This document shows positions 24,601 through 39,600 of a stretch of 64,000 bases of DNA, in pieces (the first letter of the stretch is position 1; each line of letters begins with the position of its first letter). This DNA comes from Tribonema minus. Taxonomy: Eukaryota; Sar; Xanthophyceae; Tribonematales; Tribonemataceae. Below the pieces are notes generated by a model. It did not search any database, had not been told where the DNA came from, and worked only from the letters and a program-made list of their open reading frames with translations. Both the position numbers and the translations under genes were made by a program. Location of the stretch: NCBI GenBank assembly GCA_017506865.1, contig JAFCMP010000334.1, positions 992,001-1,056,000 on the forward strand. Reading direction: 5' to 3'.

Positions 24601-27600
24601 GCAATGTGTTTGCGTGTGCCACTTGTGCATTGTGCATTCTCTGCAACAATTCCGATCACTGACATGAGGGGTTGTCCGGCGGAAGGGTAGGGGTTGCAAG
24701 GGACTCGCGTAAATGTCACAGGCAGCAGATACAGGGAATGCGTGCACGAGCTCAATGGGAGCGTATGTGTTGCATAATATATGACACATAATAGGAATGT
24801 CACTCAAGCGAGGGCAGATGCTGGGGAGTCAAGGTGGGATTTGGCACTTGTTAGTGCTGGACTCAGTTGCAGCTAAATCAAATATTTGAACTTTAGTCCA
24901 CTTCAAATCGTCAGTCAAGCCAAAGGCAGTTGCGTTAACTTACACACCCACCGAAGCCCCAGTTGACAGCTGGACAAGCGAGCTCTTCGCCGTTGACAAA
25001 AAAGCATTTAGCCTTGGAGTCGGTGGCAAAAGCCTCAGCGGGCAGCGTTGCCGAGTCCATGCCGGCAACGGTTTCCATCGTGTATTGCAGGTAGTAGTCG
25101 ACCTGATGCATACGGGTTTTCAGCAAAGGTTCAGGAACTATGTGTAAGGCCACCTATGCGGACTGTGCGACGATGCTTGAGGGGAAATGGACCTTGTCTG
25201 TTTCTCCTACCCCTAATGCCAACCTTGTCACCCTGCATGCCCGGTTGAACTTTTGTGACCCTTTTCTCCCTGCACAGCACCACCAGCTGCTGAACAGCCC
25301 TATGTTGGCCCTCCATTGCTGGCGTACACTGGCACCAGCCCATGGCATCTGGTGGCGACTTGTCGACCTCATACACCGTCACACTTGCATCGTGTGCATA
25401 TGACTCACTTATGACTCACTTGAAGTGTATTTGTGATGGCAATGCTCAATTCTCACTTAATTACACAGCTTGCATCTGCATCAACGCACTTTGACTCTGT
25501 TCAGCACATCTTGCGTGCTCTTCAGCTGGATGTTTCTTTCTCATGCCTACAATTGGATTGCCAGCAAGCTTGTCGACGGTGCCGCCAGCAGCCGCTGGTG
25601 TCTCAACACTGTTGTCACCACAGCTGGTGGCAAGATCTCAAATGGGGCTTGAGGGGTCGAATGGATGAGACGGCTCTCTCATGGTACATATACTCTTAGC
25701 ATACCTACCTGAAGAATATGAAGATGAACACCCATGGCCTGTACTTAATGCCAGCTCACACAATTTTATCTTCAAAATTGACGTAAGGTCACTTACACAC
25801 AGCATTCATTAAAAGTCAAATCAGCCTTGACAGGCCATGCTGTGTAAGCTACGCATCTGCACCGTTGAGGTCACTTACGTCAGAGCTGAAACCTTTGCCC
25901 TGTACAGTGATGGTGGCTGCTGTGCCATCAGCGTCCACGCCCGCGGCAACGTAGGCCAGCGAGTCCTCAAAATCTCTGGCCGGGCCCGAGGCAGCAACCA
26001 TGCCGGTCCAAGCAGTTTCGAGCGAGCACTCGAAAGTTGTGTCGAGGGTGTTGAGTACGTCATCAGCGGTGTACAGGACCGAGATGACCGCATGCTGCAG
26101 ACCAGAAGGAGAGCAAGTTGAGGTTGCCCGATTATTGCACCAAGGCAGAGTACAGCAATGGCACGCGGTCTCTGTTGGGACTTTTCATACTTTGGTGCTG
26201 GGCATGCACACGAGTAGCAATCATTGCAGCTCAGGCGCGACCGACGCAGCTGCAAGATTACTCATGAGCATTGACTACAAGTCGAATGTCATCCGGCGCT
26301 GGCGAATCGGTCTTCTACTGCCACTACACTCAAGACCGCCAGTCCACTACTGACCGACACCGCTGCAGGCGCGTCGCTGGCTGGTGCTGCTGACACTTGC
26401 AGTGCAGTCGATGACTTGCGGCTTTTGATACTGCTGATCAGGTGGCTGATATGAAGCCTTCTTTTTTGCTGCCGCAACCGAAAGGTTTGAACAGGCATTC
26501 GTCTTGTCAAACAAAGTATCTGGTATCAACATGGCTTTGCCCTGGTGAAGTGACGGCGATGATTGGTTAATACTGATTTGTATTGCCAGACGTTGAATTG
26601 ATCTCGACATTGTTCCATTTTTTTCTAAACCATGCTCAAGAAACACAATGGAAAGGCAAGTAAGGTCACACAGCGCGCACGTTGTGCCTACGCCTCGACT
26701 TCAATTTTTTAAACGAGGTTCAGGAACCTGTAAGTAGTTTTTTCTTCATATACAGCTTTTGTGGGCATATGCCTGACATTTCTGGTAGCATGCAAAGCGC
26801 CAAGTGCTCTCACCCGGAAGCCTGCCTTGCCATCACCAATTGCAGGTGTCGTTACATTCAGCTGTGAGTTGGCCGTGTCTAGCGTGATGTCCGCGCCAAT
26901 TAAGCCGTCCACCACATAGAACTGCGACGGATCGTCGCGGTTCGTGTATCGGACTTGGTAGATGGACGTGTCGACAAAGAAGGGGATATACTTGAAGTTG
27001 CGGTACTTCAAGAGAATCTGATCGCCTCCGGCGGCGCCGTGCAGGTGGTGGTGGAGCGCCTGGTCGCTGACAACCACCTCGCCGCCAGTAAGACTGGGTG
27101 CAAATGTGCAGAGGCCGCTGGACGCGTAGGCGTAAAGGGGCGTGCTGCGGCAGTTGCAGCTCTCTCCCTAACATAACAAAGAAAATGGTCGGCAGTTGGA
27201 AGTCGAGGCAAGAGCAACGGGTCAGCCATTTTTAGAGCATAGCCACAGGTAATGCTGGTATACCAACGATTGTTGTCATAAGAATGCGCCGAGTCTAGGT
27301 GCAGCCAATAGTAGTGCGCACAAAGGCAGTGTCAGCCTTGACATTTTGCCAAGGCAAGCTGGGCGGCTTTATCTATTGCGTCACCTGGACCCTAATGCTA
27401 TTAATATCCTGAGCTTTGTTAACAAACATCATGAAGGATGCTGTGGCAGGCTGCTGGTCATGTCACATAGAGCCCTTGACCTCATGGTACCACACCTCAA
27501 TTCGACTTCCTCAATGAGTGCACGATACATTGTGATCCCAGTGGTTGCCGTATCTGGGTCTGACAGTCCTCTTAAAGACAACCTTAACAGCCTTAGTTAC

Positions 27601-30600
27601 CGACAACAAAGGGCCTTGATGAAGCTAGGCACTGAAGTGCTCCTGTGACTCACGTAATACCTGTCGCACCACCATATCTGACTGCCTTCTGAAATATTGG
27701 CGGCCGCCGGCCCTGGGTGACATGCATGATGCCCACACCTGTGCAACTGTGCCACAGCCAGTGCCAGTAGTTTCATCAGAAAGCAACTCAACACTAACTC
27801 CAAAAGGTTATTGAGAGCTTACGTGGCACACGTTGAGCCCCCGCGTCCCGGACGCATCCTGCCACCCAATGGTCACATTGCCGTCAATAGCTGAGCTCAA
27901 GTCGAAGTCCGTGTCGATGATCTTGATCTCAAAGTCTCCACACTTGTGCAGGACCACCTCCCAGTGGACAAATGTCCCTCGCTCGTGTGACGTCGGTACC
28001 GCAGGATTCTGGCGCACAACCAGCGTCTCATCGTCTTCGTATACACACGACGAATCTGTCAACATTTGATAAATGGGGTGGGGTCATGATACTGCTGCTG
28101 ATTTTGCGCCAGCATTTTCACGCATACGGTACTGTACAATGCAGTCACTGTAGGCCCAAGTCGAATGAGGCGCTGCTCTTACTTGAAACATTCATGGTGC
28201 ATTCATGCTTTCTGCGTGTACTGTAACAGCACCGAGGCTGAGGGGGCTGTTGCGGAAGATTTCATAATCTGACCAAGCACGTATGTGAGCGTTCAATTTT
28301 GTGCACCCATTCCTCACATGTTTCAAGCTGCAAGCTGCAGCATATGCATTCACTTTGTGCCGGTTCAACTCACGGCAGAACTTGTCAGCAATGACGACAA
28401 CCTGTGTTACTTGTGGAAAGCATTAGCTGGTAAACACACTTTGTGATGCCACCCAGAGCTTTTCAATCTTTCGCTTCAGAATCTTTCTATTGGTTTCCAT
28501 AATAGTTTAAAAGCCTGTAGTTATAACTCTACCATAGCTATGTATTCTATGCCAACCTCAACACTGACTACTATTGATATAAGCTAGCGCTGACCCCTCT
28601 GCAAAGCTACTTAGTCCTGGATCAGTGACGTCTCTTCTACTTGTAGGCTACCTCTAACCCCAACTGCAACACTAACCACAAAGCAAATGTTGAACCTATT
28701 GCATCTTCTAATCTTGGCAGTAACCATTATTCTACCTCTACACCCACCAGTACACCGCGCAACTACTAGATCCCCACCAACACGTTCAATCCTGAAGTTC
28801 ACCAGGCCAATTCGAAGAACTCCAGGAGCTTCAGAAATGTCGCAAGAGAATTGCTTTGTGTAACTAAGGTCTACAGCTGGTGCGGCCGTGTACTAGCCAA
28901 ATTGAAGCTGGTGCTGGGTATGCAGTATTGGCTGAGCACCCTCGATCCCTGCACGCAAGCCACAATGTGCTCCGCAACTTCCTGCGTTAGCAATTCACTT
29001 AGTGGTGCAGATACCAGAGTCAGTGTGCTCTCGACAGCGGCAGTATTGCTCATTATTGGTAGCTAAAGGTGCGCACTAGTGCAAATGGAGTAGCTGTCAG
29101 ATCACCCTTAGGCTACTAGTACTATTAGTAGCCTTTACCCTAAGCTGACTTTGACTCTATACTTCTGAAGTGTATAAATGTCTAGTCCAACCTTAACCTC
29201 GCCCTGCCATTCATCCTCACCCATGCTTATAATCCCAACTCTGAACCTAAAAGTTAACCCTAGTTTCACCTTAAACCCAGCCTGATCCAAGCCCTAAGAT
29301 GCGCGAATGCGGTGCTCACTTGTGCACATAGAGTAGCCATCAAGGTCGGCCCAGAAGGGCGCGATGATGGGGTTCTGTATGTGCTCCACGGGCTCTGCAG
29401 TCGCCATCTCCAGACCCGGGCGATCCAGCCACGATGGAATGAAGCTCGTCATTTCTCCTCCCATAACTATGTAGCCTGCTGGGCACACATGGAATCCGCT
29501 GTATGTGTGTCCGTGATAGTCCCAAGTCGCATCTCCGCCAGGCCTGCCGCACGCATGAATGGGTGAAGCACAGAGTGAGTGGTAGTGCACAGCGGCGTCC
29601 TCAAGTTTGCTGTGAATGGTGTGTGCATGTCAGGTGCAACCATATATATATATAGTATTAAAATACATCACTTCTATATAATATTGTGCTTGGCAATGCC
29701 TGCCGTGCACGGCTGGTACTGGCTTGGTGAGCAGGACGGTGTTCGGTGAACATCGCCTACTGGCTCGTGGTCTTACATCACTGTGCCGTACTGACATTCC
29801 TTTACTGACCGTACAGACATTGTGCTTCATTTACTGCAACAAATGCTGAGGGGCAGAATTCTCACGGTGTTTCAACAATGATGCTCTTTGTGGTTCTTGT
29901 GCTGGTGCGTTTGCTGGCAGTCATGACTTCGAAGTATTGTTAGTTATTATGCGCTTACGACTTCAACTCAGTATGTACAAATTGTGCAAAAGTCAACGTA
30001 ACAGCATATGTAACAGCTACAAAATTCCTCTGGAGCTGTTGCCGAGGCTTCTAATACTGCAAATGAGTTCAGCACCCTGTGGTGCTGTATAACATCAGGC
30101 TGAGCCGCCTGCAAGAGACATCTGCCCTATGCAATGATATCCTTCACACACTGTCAGACACAGTCGCCCCCCTTGCGCCACTATTGTGTTTTCGGTTCAT
30201 GATTTTGCGCTTTTCTACTTGAACAGTATGTCATGTTTTTGAGCAAGATCAGACTCTTTTTGTGTCTCAAAATGACAGAACTCGCAATCATGGAGCTCAT
30301 GGGTATCAGCGTCAAGCTGAAACATCACGTGGCACAATTGCCTAGTGATGTCACAATGATCAGGAAATCAAGCCCTAGATGTGTACCCCTGGTGAAGACC
30401 TGAGCGGAGAGTTACCACCACCAAAACCTCCCAGCCTGCTTGCTGCTCTGCTGCAACCCCCATGCACGTCACTAAGTATGCCATTGCAATGTTATTCATA
30501 CCCGTAGTTCGGCCCCTGCTAACCTGGCTGGCAGTGCTGCTTCACTGGTTTGCGCTGCCAAGCATGCCCTTGCCCTTCCAGATGAGGCTGACAGTGTTTG

Positions 30601-33600
30601 CAGTGCAGCGACAGGTTGCGCGACACAACTCCAAACTCATTTTAAAATATTGTTTTGAGCATTGACGAATGCTTAGGGACAGCTTGATAAAGTCATCGAC
30701 ATTATGCGCAAAAACTTAGACTACCAGTAGTTTCACCACACAGCAACTGTGGCCTGCTGCAAATCCTGGCATATCAGCTTACAAGAGGCAAGATCCTGAA
30801 CTCCTGAACATTGCCTGCACCTGGTCCAGCAAAGTGCTGCATCTACCATTCATAGTTACCGCTCGCCTCCTCCGCCAAACTTTCTGTTTCTGACCCTGGA
30901 ACACCCTTCCAATCGTCACTGCAACAACTATAAGATTGCAGAACTTGGGTATTGCCAGTATTAATAATAACAATTGGGATTGAAGCTTCACATAAAGGAG
31001 TATCTTACTTGGAGCTGACATGTGCTAATATGTGCATCAGCTACTAGCTGTTGAAAGTCACCCGGTGCCACTGCCAGGGTCTTCTACTGCTCTTCCGCGC
31101 AGTACCATCCAGAATGTTTGGGCGCGCTGCGCTCTGTTCACTTTCAAATTGCTTGAGGAGCGGAAACCCAATGCACAGTGACTATGCAGCCATTGGAAGC
31201 ATGTGTGAGCGCACGCGTGCAAGCTCTTTGGCAACCTCTGGACCCCTTGCGCTACTTCGTTCAGCACTGCTAGCTAGCTACAGCCTGGCTTTGCACAGGG
31301 TGTTGTCTACCATGCCATGCAGTGCCCGCTCCTCTACTCCGCTAGAGGGGCGTAAGCCCTATGATGCACTGTGCAGTATACAGCACCATATTACTGATGG
31401 CAGCTCCACCCACTCCATGTTGAGCCAATACATGCGCCTTGAAGTGCCCTCTGAGCTGCTGGGAACACGAACACTTAACACCTGCGACAATACTATAAGT
31501 CACTCACCACTGGAAGTTTACCAGCTGGCAGCCTGAGGTGACCGTCCAAGGCGCCGGCACGCCCAAGTCATACTCAAAGTAGTTCCACAAGTCTGCAGGA
31601 GCGTTGAAAGGGTCCACTTTTCCACCCTCGTCGAGCTTTGATAGTTGGTAGCTGCACCGGAACCAGGTGCAACGGCACGTTCGTACAGCGTATCAGCGCA
31701 GAAAAGCAGTGCACTAGTGGATTGTGGATTCCAGAAGGAAGCTGTCACACAATGCCTGGCCCCCACAACCTGTGCTAGCATGTACACTTGAGGAATGTTA
31801 CACGTGATTGACAGGCTAAGGGCTTGAGTCATGAGAGCGTTGCTGGCTCCCCTTGGTGGTGTAAAATGCCCGAAAGCATAGTGACTTCCACACAAAAATC
31901 ATCAGCACAGGCAGCACCTCAGCATAGTGGATAGCTGAAGGATGGTCATGAGCTTGTGCAGGGCAGTGGAAATGTCCAAATGTCCAGTGTCCCACCATCT
32001 AGCCGATCACTGTCATAATGATTATACTGTCAGTAACGAACTGTTACAGAAAAACCAGCTGAAAAGAGGGGTTGGGGGTTACCTGTCAACAACCACTTCG
32101 TGGGCCGCTGTCAAGTCTTTGGGTCTTTGATCAAATACGGGTTACAAGGGCAAGAATCTAGCATTAGGGGGGATAATCAGGGCAAGCCTGAGTATTATTG
32201 ACCAGAGACATGAAGATGGTGCTAAGCATATATTTCTGCCAAGCTGACCCTGCAAGTTCCATATACCTCTACAGCAACCCGACTAGCTTAAAGTTCCTAT
32301 TCACGACAAGGACACACCCTTTCAGCTCAACCGACTGGGCGGGGCGCGTCATATGTCTGAGACCTTAGTTTTTCTAATACCATCCTGAGTGGAATGTCAC
32401 AGTGGTCTCCAGGGTTTACACCTCAAGTTTTGTTTATGTTTATGCACAACTTGAGCAAGTGCAAGCGCAGTGTGTTACAGCGGATGGGACAGGAGGGCGA
32501 GCTACATGTTGCTGCAGTTCTGTTCATTTAAGCGTCGATTACATTGCCTGCGCCAAAGAAGCACTGTATCCGCCATTATGCGTGCAGCCTCCAACAAGCG
32601 CCGCTGCTATCATCTTCCATGGGCAAACACTCTTGGACAGAACAATGTCAGCTAATAGACAGAAGGAGAGGATGCACCAGCTTGAACTTTACATCAACTG
32701 ATGATGCAACTTGAGCAGATTATATCAGTGCAATTGCCATGCTTGGCCGCTCGCAGCTACCACATGAACTGCAACTTGAAGGCGGTGCCAGCGCCGTGCT
32801 GTGAATTTGCTTTGTCGATTGGTATGTCAGTTTCTATACTTCAGAATCTTAGACTACCATTAGACTATGCGTTAAGGATTGTAGCTTTCTGATTGTGCCT
32901 TGTGCAGCACTACTGATCAAGCTGATCTAGCGACAGTTGCAACAGGTACAAGCACCAGCAGTGACGGCATGCCATACCTTGTGGCCAGCGACTTCAACCG
33001 GAAGCGCGAGCCCGGTGCCAGCACCGCGCCGTGAACTGGCTGAGCCGTCGCCACGTTGACCACCGGCTCGAGGCGCATAGTGTACACCAGGTATCGGTCG
33101 AGGCACGATTCAAAGCCGCAGATCGGGATGCTAACCATGAAGGGCGTTGCATCCGCAAACTCCCCGCGCAGGCCCATGGTGTTGGAGCGCAGCAAGGTCT
33201 CCGCTCCGACCTCGTCCCAAAACCGCCAGAACATGGTCACAATGCCGCTTGAGTAGAAGACAATGGTAAAATAGAACTTCGGACCGAACTCCGAGTCAGC
33301 GGCCGCAGCACCGGGGACAAAGAGGATGCTCATGCCAGTTTCGGGCCCCGCGGTGTCGCTTGAGGAAGAGTCAGGCTGTAGTGAAAGTGTCACATTGTAC
33401 CGTGTGTGTGCAAAGTGTCCAGCAGGGCCAGGGAGGGAGAGGGGACGCGGAAAAGGCACTGCAATTAGCAGCCGATAGCAAGACACTTCCGAATCGGTGG
33501 CAGAACATTTCCTGGTGCCAGCACAGTGCGGCTATTGTACCAGTTGTGCTGCAGCGTCAGCATTCATGTGGGGGTCTAGGATGCTCGGCAGCTTCTGAAT

Positions 33601-36600
33601 CAGTGCGCCTCGGGCACGCACAAACCCGCGAAATCAGCTCATTCAACACGGTGACCTTGGCACTGGCAGACACTGTGGCAGTCGTGATGTCAGACCCTAC
33701 TACATCAGAGCATAATGTAGGATCCTCGAATCTACTACATAAGAAGCATGTACTTCAAGGTTTTGGTGCTCTGGTAGCTTGTCATGATGATGTTCAGGCC
33801 GTTGCGCAGCCAATCTGCTTTTGATGAAGGACAACCAACCGCGATGGCCGCCGTAGGTAGGCGCACATCATTTCAATCAATGCCGCATGCTATGCCAGTG
33901 GACCCGATGGCATCATCGGACTCCATTGCATCTATGCAGTCACAGAGCCATTGCGGCAGCAGCTGCCGCTGCTACAGCCTGAGGTGTGATTAGTGCAGTC
34001 TGGCGTTGAACTCACCCCAGTGACCTAGCCAGAGAGCAATGAGCAGCAGAACAGAGGCAGCAACAGGGCGTCGGTTAGGCGTCAGAAACCCCAAAAACGT
34101 TCTTGACGCCAATAATGTTGGCACATGTCTATCGCTATAGTATACGAGGACTTTGCTGGCACATGCGCATCTCAAGAGCTACAAGCAAGACAACGCGCAA
34201 CATGTGGACTGCTTGAGCGCATGATCATCACCTGCTGTCGTACGTGCACCACTGGAAACATGAAGCAATGATAGTTCCGGAGCGCCCTCAGGCTCCCTCT
34301 ACCCCTATCTTCAACCCCCTACATGCGACTCCAACCTCAACACCAGCCCCCGCCTGATCTTGTTTTGTCTCATTAAAACAGTTGTGCATGACCAAGCTGT
34401 CAATTGTTTCAGTACGGCTGCAGCCACGGGCGTTTGATATGTAGTCGAGCAATCACAACTTGTGAAAAGTGGTTACAAAACAGGGAAATATGGTCTCGCT
34501 TTTGTCCTGACCCTCTGAGTCGGCCTACATCTGCAACACGTAAAGAAACATTAGGAGAAAACGTGATCTCATTTTCACTTCTGACCCGTAGCCTACATCT
34601 AGATCTCCAACACAAGTTAGACATAAGAAACGAACCAGTGCGCTTAGGATATGCGGCTGGTAGCGACCACCACCAGCATGTTTGCTGACAACCGCTGTTG
34701 TTGATAGCATGTGGTGCCTGGCTCTGTGCTCATAAGCTATTACCATGCTGACTGAGGTATAACCTTGGACGGCAGCGGCCAGTGGTGCCAGATGGTACTC
34801 ACAAGGATTCGTTGGGGCTCATATGCTCTGCTGTACAGATTTGAAAGGTGAGGTGAGGTGCTTGTTTGGACAAGCTATGGCTCAGCGGTTGAAGTTGAAG
34901 TTGCAGCAGGGCGCAGGCATATATGTGTCTGAAGAGCACTGGTGCACCAGTGTGCCTGCCTTCCGTGTGATGTTGATGTCTACTGTCAGCAAACTGAGCT
35001 ACTACGCTCAGCTTGCTCAGCAGGCCGTGACTGGATATTTCAACATGCATACTTCTGAATTACTTCGTGATGGTCACCATTCCCTTTGCATATGGCATCG
35101 AACCCGGTGGTCGTATGGCTTGGTGCCTGTCATGTCATAGGCTTGCTCCGCCAACATGCAGTACATTAAGGTGCAGTAGATGTCATTGAGAAGATGTTGA
35201 CGTCTCCACGATTCCTAAGAGTATACCTAAAAGTTAACTTACAGAAGTATGAGCGTCAAGTTGGTGCACTTCCTCTGCGCCATGGTGTGGCGAGCTCATA
35301 AACTTTGAACATCGAGATGCTCATGAGATGTGCATCCCATGTGATTGCCTCAATGTGCACAATACTCCAGCTCGTTGTTAATTGGCTGTGCTTGCATGTA
35401 GTATGCACGCACCTTGTTGATGGAAATTATCGAGTCCGGAGCCGCCAGTGCCCCGCCACCAGGCATGCTCAGCACTGCGTAGAGGATGGTGGCGCCACTG
35501 TTGTATGTGTAGGGCAACTTGAAACTGCAGAAAACAAGCAATTTGCACATATTGCAAGGGGGCCAAAGCTATTGAGCAGTGGTATAGTGGAATAACATTG
35601 GGGAGGTGCAGTGCCATCAATAAAATCCAGAGCAGCTGCACGAGGACAGTGTCACCTTAAGGCATTTCGGTTCGCAGAGGCAACAGTGAGTTGTCACTTG
35701 TGAATAGCCCAAGGGCTGCAGACTGCATCTTCTTCAAGATATGCTTCGTAATTTGTATGCAAGTTGCTCCAGAATTGCTCCACAACTGCCCGTGAGAAAT
35801 GCCCTCCATGACAACTTCAAGAAGTCCTATGTACTCACAGACTGGCGATGTATGCTACTGCTGACATTGCCTTCCGCAAGCAAAAGTTGAAATTAGTGGC
35901 CCACTATGGCCAATGACAGCAAGTTTACTGTTGAATGCATAGCATGCCAATTGTACATGCGGCAGCGGCGCTTTGTGACAGCGTATCGTAGTAGTGTTGA
36001 TATGTCGTCACCCGCAGCTGCGACGTATGCGCAGCTGCTCAAACAGCTTCGATCAAAATGCTTTGGCTTGATAACGGCTTTGACAATATCTGCACAGACA
36101 TCAGTATCTCTTTGGACAGTTGTTGTATTACTAAGTAATACAATGCTATGCTACTACATACACACCTGACCAAAACGGTTGGTCTGCGGTATTGACACAG
36201 GTCAACTGTATCCTGAAGTGCGTCACTGATGCTGTATGAATAATTCACCTAAATTGAGGCCATATGACCCTACAACCCCTAACGCTAAGCGTTACCGACA
36301 CCCTGCCATTACATACTACATACTAGTGCATAGCGAATGATCTCACTGGTAAAGTGTGGCTCTTCATGCCCTTGAACACAAACCCACAAGGTTCTCCGTG
36401 CCTTTGCCACTGCAACTGTAGCTGGCTGTCTCACTTCTGAAATGTGTAGACGTGCTGCGTTGAGGGGCGGGGGGGTGGGAGGCCCCGGGGGTAGGAACTT
36501 CTGCGCAGCGCCGTATGTGCGAGATCCAGCCTCACCTGAATTCATCTGCTGTAAGGGTATAGCTGGTGGTCCCTACGTAGGCAACAGCGCATTCCGCGGC

Positions 36601-39600
36601 GGGCGACACGAGGGTCACGATCGTGGCAGCAATTGCTTCAACGCCAAAGTGGGACAAAGCAAGGGGCACATCGATTAGGTCTTGCGCGAGGTTTGTGCTG
36701 GTGCTACTGCTGCTGGAAAACATCACAGCCGCAAAGTTGTTGCTGCTGGGGCCCGTCTCTTCCAGGCCAGAGTTGTCGGAGGCCAGCGTCGCAAACTGGC
36801 ACCTGCATGCAGCAACAACAAGGGGGGAAAGGACTGCAATGAGGAAAGTGGCGGGTTCAGCCATAAGTACTCATCAGCAGGCTGGAGGACACCGCTTCAA
36901 GGCTGTTGACGCTCCAACGCTCAGCCTCGTGCTAACCCTAATTCTAACCTCAACCCTGACCCTGAGCCTAGTCCTGACCCCAACAAAATTGACTATAGGA
37001 GTTCCCGACAGGTGTCCACTACAAAAGGAGGACGCTGATCCACAGTCGTTTACACTCTCTCTATAATAGTACTTCTATTGGGACAAGCTGCACACCAAAG
37101 CATCAGCCGCGCAAGGCACCTGAACTTTGCAAGGCGATGAAGGAATAATGCAAATACAAAATCAGAAGGTTCGCAACATGATTGGATACGGTTGGCCAAG
37201 GACACTCTTTCTTCACCAGGATATGCTTGCTTGGATGGACATGACGCTACCGATCCAGATACTTGAACGCATATTTGTAACACCGTACGGTGAGCAGAAT
37301 AGAGTGCATGCTAACCCTGATAACCAACGCAAGTGGCGCTCAGGCTGCCCCTGACACCCCCCTTGCGCACATGACTCGCGCTTTTTGCCAGTGCCTTTTT
37401 CCAGGCAGAGTGTGTGACATCAACCTTACCAAGACAGTTCTCTGATGCCCGAGCGTCAACCACATGGCAGTCAAGTGTGTGTCATGCTAACAACTTGAAG
37501 CTCATGTTAACTGCTTTTGAGTCAGGGTTTCAGCGTAAACAGGAATTTTCAGGTCTTTGCAGCCCGGAACCCTGCCACTCACATGAGGTTCGAACATATC
37601 AACTCTATGCCGTCCACACTACTCCATCCAACCTCATACACAAACCGCGCTGGGTCGATCACGGCATTGGTGCCCATGGCAATGCCAATCTCAGTGGCTG
37701 TGGTGGTGATGACGACCTCGATGTCTGCTGTAATTGCAGGGTCACAGAGGTCGCTGCTGTCGCGCAGCTGCACATCTGCACACGAAAGCACAGAGCAGGA
37801 GAGCAGTGAGTGAAGAGACGGGTTCAAGACACTCAGACGCTGCCCCCCCGCCCACTTCAAGAGCTCCGCCACGAGACTGGGGGACAGCCAAGTAGGACAT
37901 TTCTTGCTGCGAGAGCCTCGTCTGAAGCGCTGTAGAGAGCGCGCCCCCATGTTGCACTCACTGACAAGCCTTAGGGGTTGTTTTTGGTAGTCTTACATAG
38001 AGCAGCAGAGGATGATCCAGGCGATAGTGCCGGATGCCTCATTGAGTCTTGCAGTTTATACTAATGTTGGTGACAAACTGCACATATGGTGCTGCGATCC
38101 TTCGCGCCTTTTGATAAAAGGTCTAGAAAACCTGAACAGAAGCCGGGTGTTGATCATGCGCTCCATAAAATCATGTATATTGGCCATGCACCTCGGAGCA
38201 AGTTAATGTTATACACCACCACGTGACATACGCCCCTGTTAGGCTTGTGCACGCCGCTGAAGTGGCAATGCCCCAACTTAACTAGGAACATTGCCAACCA
38301 ACTATGCTACCTAGAGTCTAAGACATGCGAAAAAACGCTGTACGTGTTTGACCTGCCCCTTATCCAAGCAACGTTGCCACATCTACTCCTACGTCACGTA
38401 GTACGTAAGCGATGACACGGGACTTAACATTGTTGCCAGAAATGTAGACTGCCGGGCGGTACCATGCCAGTGGTATGAGCTGCTTGCATTGAAGATCAAA
38501 ACCTACATGAGACGCGGATGTATGTGGGAGAAGCCGCTGCTGCTGCTGATGCAGTCACTGAGCAAAGGTACTGTCTCGAGCGCGGGAATCAGAAGGTGCG
38601 CATGCACGTCCTCACGTAACGCTGGTGCTCATGCGACCAGCAGTGCAGGCACTGCTGATGTGGTGCAGACTTACAGTAGTATCAAGCACGGAGACATGAT
38701 GTTGCAGTTGGCGAGGTGCGCTATCCTAGTTTAGGTGGCGATCTGTACAGAAGCCTTGCTTTATGCGGAAGGCACGTCTATCATGGCTCATCCGCTTAGT
38801 ATATGAAAACACTGCCACACTGCGTTGCACATGTCCTTGTGTCGATGAAAAGGTGCAGCTGCAGTGCGCTGCTAGATAGCTTATGGAAAATGTTGCTGGT
38901 GTGCTCACTCACGACGTCGAGATGGAGGGCCTAGGTGCATCCCACGCACACATCACACCGCTGTGCGAGTGAGCCTTGATATCCCGGTACACACACTCAC
39001 GAGAAACACGTCACCTCAGAAAGATAACATAGCCACCGTCACTCACATCTCAGAGGCTCCTGCGTTGTGGATCACTGTACCACCGCATGTAGCATTCAGG
39101 GACCAAACATATAGCAATGTCGTCATGGGCCAGCTGCTGCACCTAGAAAGAGTCACACACGACAGCGCAAGAGATAGCGCTTCCGTGCGCAACCTCATTG
39201 TTGAACGCATACCTCGCAAGACGTTAGTGTGGGCGCCGTCACTTATCTCCCCAGTGCGCCTGCACCCCTACAAACAGGTCAATGAGAATACGCATACATA
39301 CAGCGATGCCAGCTGTGCACCCGAGAAATGAAGCACGCGACCACTTGTTGAGATGGTTATTATGCAACCTCACTGCAGCAGAGCACTCACCTTGGAGGAC
39401 AACAGCGTAGGCGCCGTCGCTCGTCTCTCCAGCGTACACTGTCCCACCGCAGGTCAAATCCAGGGGACCATACAGCGGCGCCAGCATGGGGTACCCACTG
39501 AACCATGTCCAGTCCACATTTCGCACAGAGATAGAGTCTGGGGGCCCGAGCTCGACGCCTAGATCCCTCAGGAAAATGAGGCCCTGGGCGATGACTGTTA

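Larger units (their letters stand above)
27823..33375 (-). other. Giant gene, exons 8-11: beta-rich domain plus third NIDO-like module
   Basis: Exon 8 encodes a beta-rich segment ([20 protein letters not shown]) with a CGFESC cysteine pair. Exon 10 carries [15 protein letters not shown] and [17 protein letters not shown], and exon 11 carries [20 protein letters not shown] and [18 protein letters not shown]. Together these read as the best-conserved NIDO-like module in the gene ('IAPFWADLD', 'GWQda.Gt.glnvc'). Junctions 35413/33375, 32978/31651, 31508/29543 and 29320/28055 are all in phase. Confidence 0.75.
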
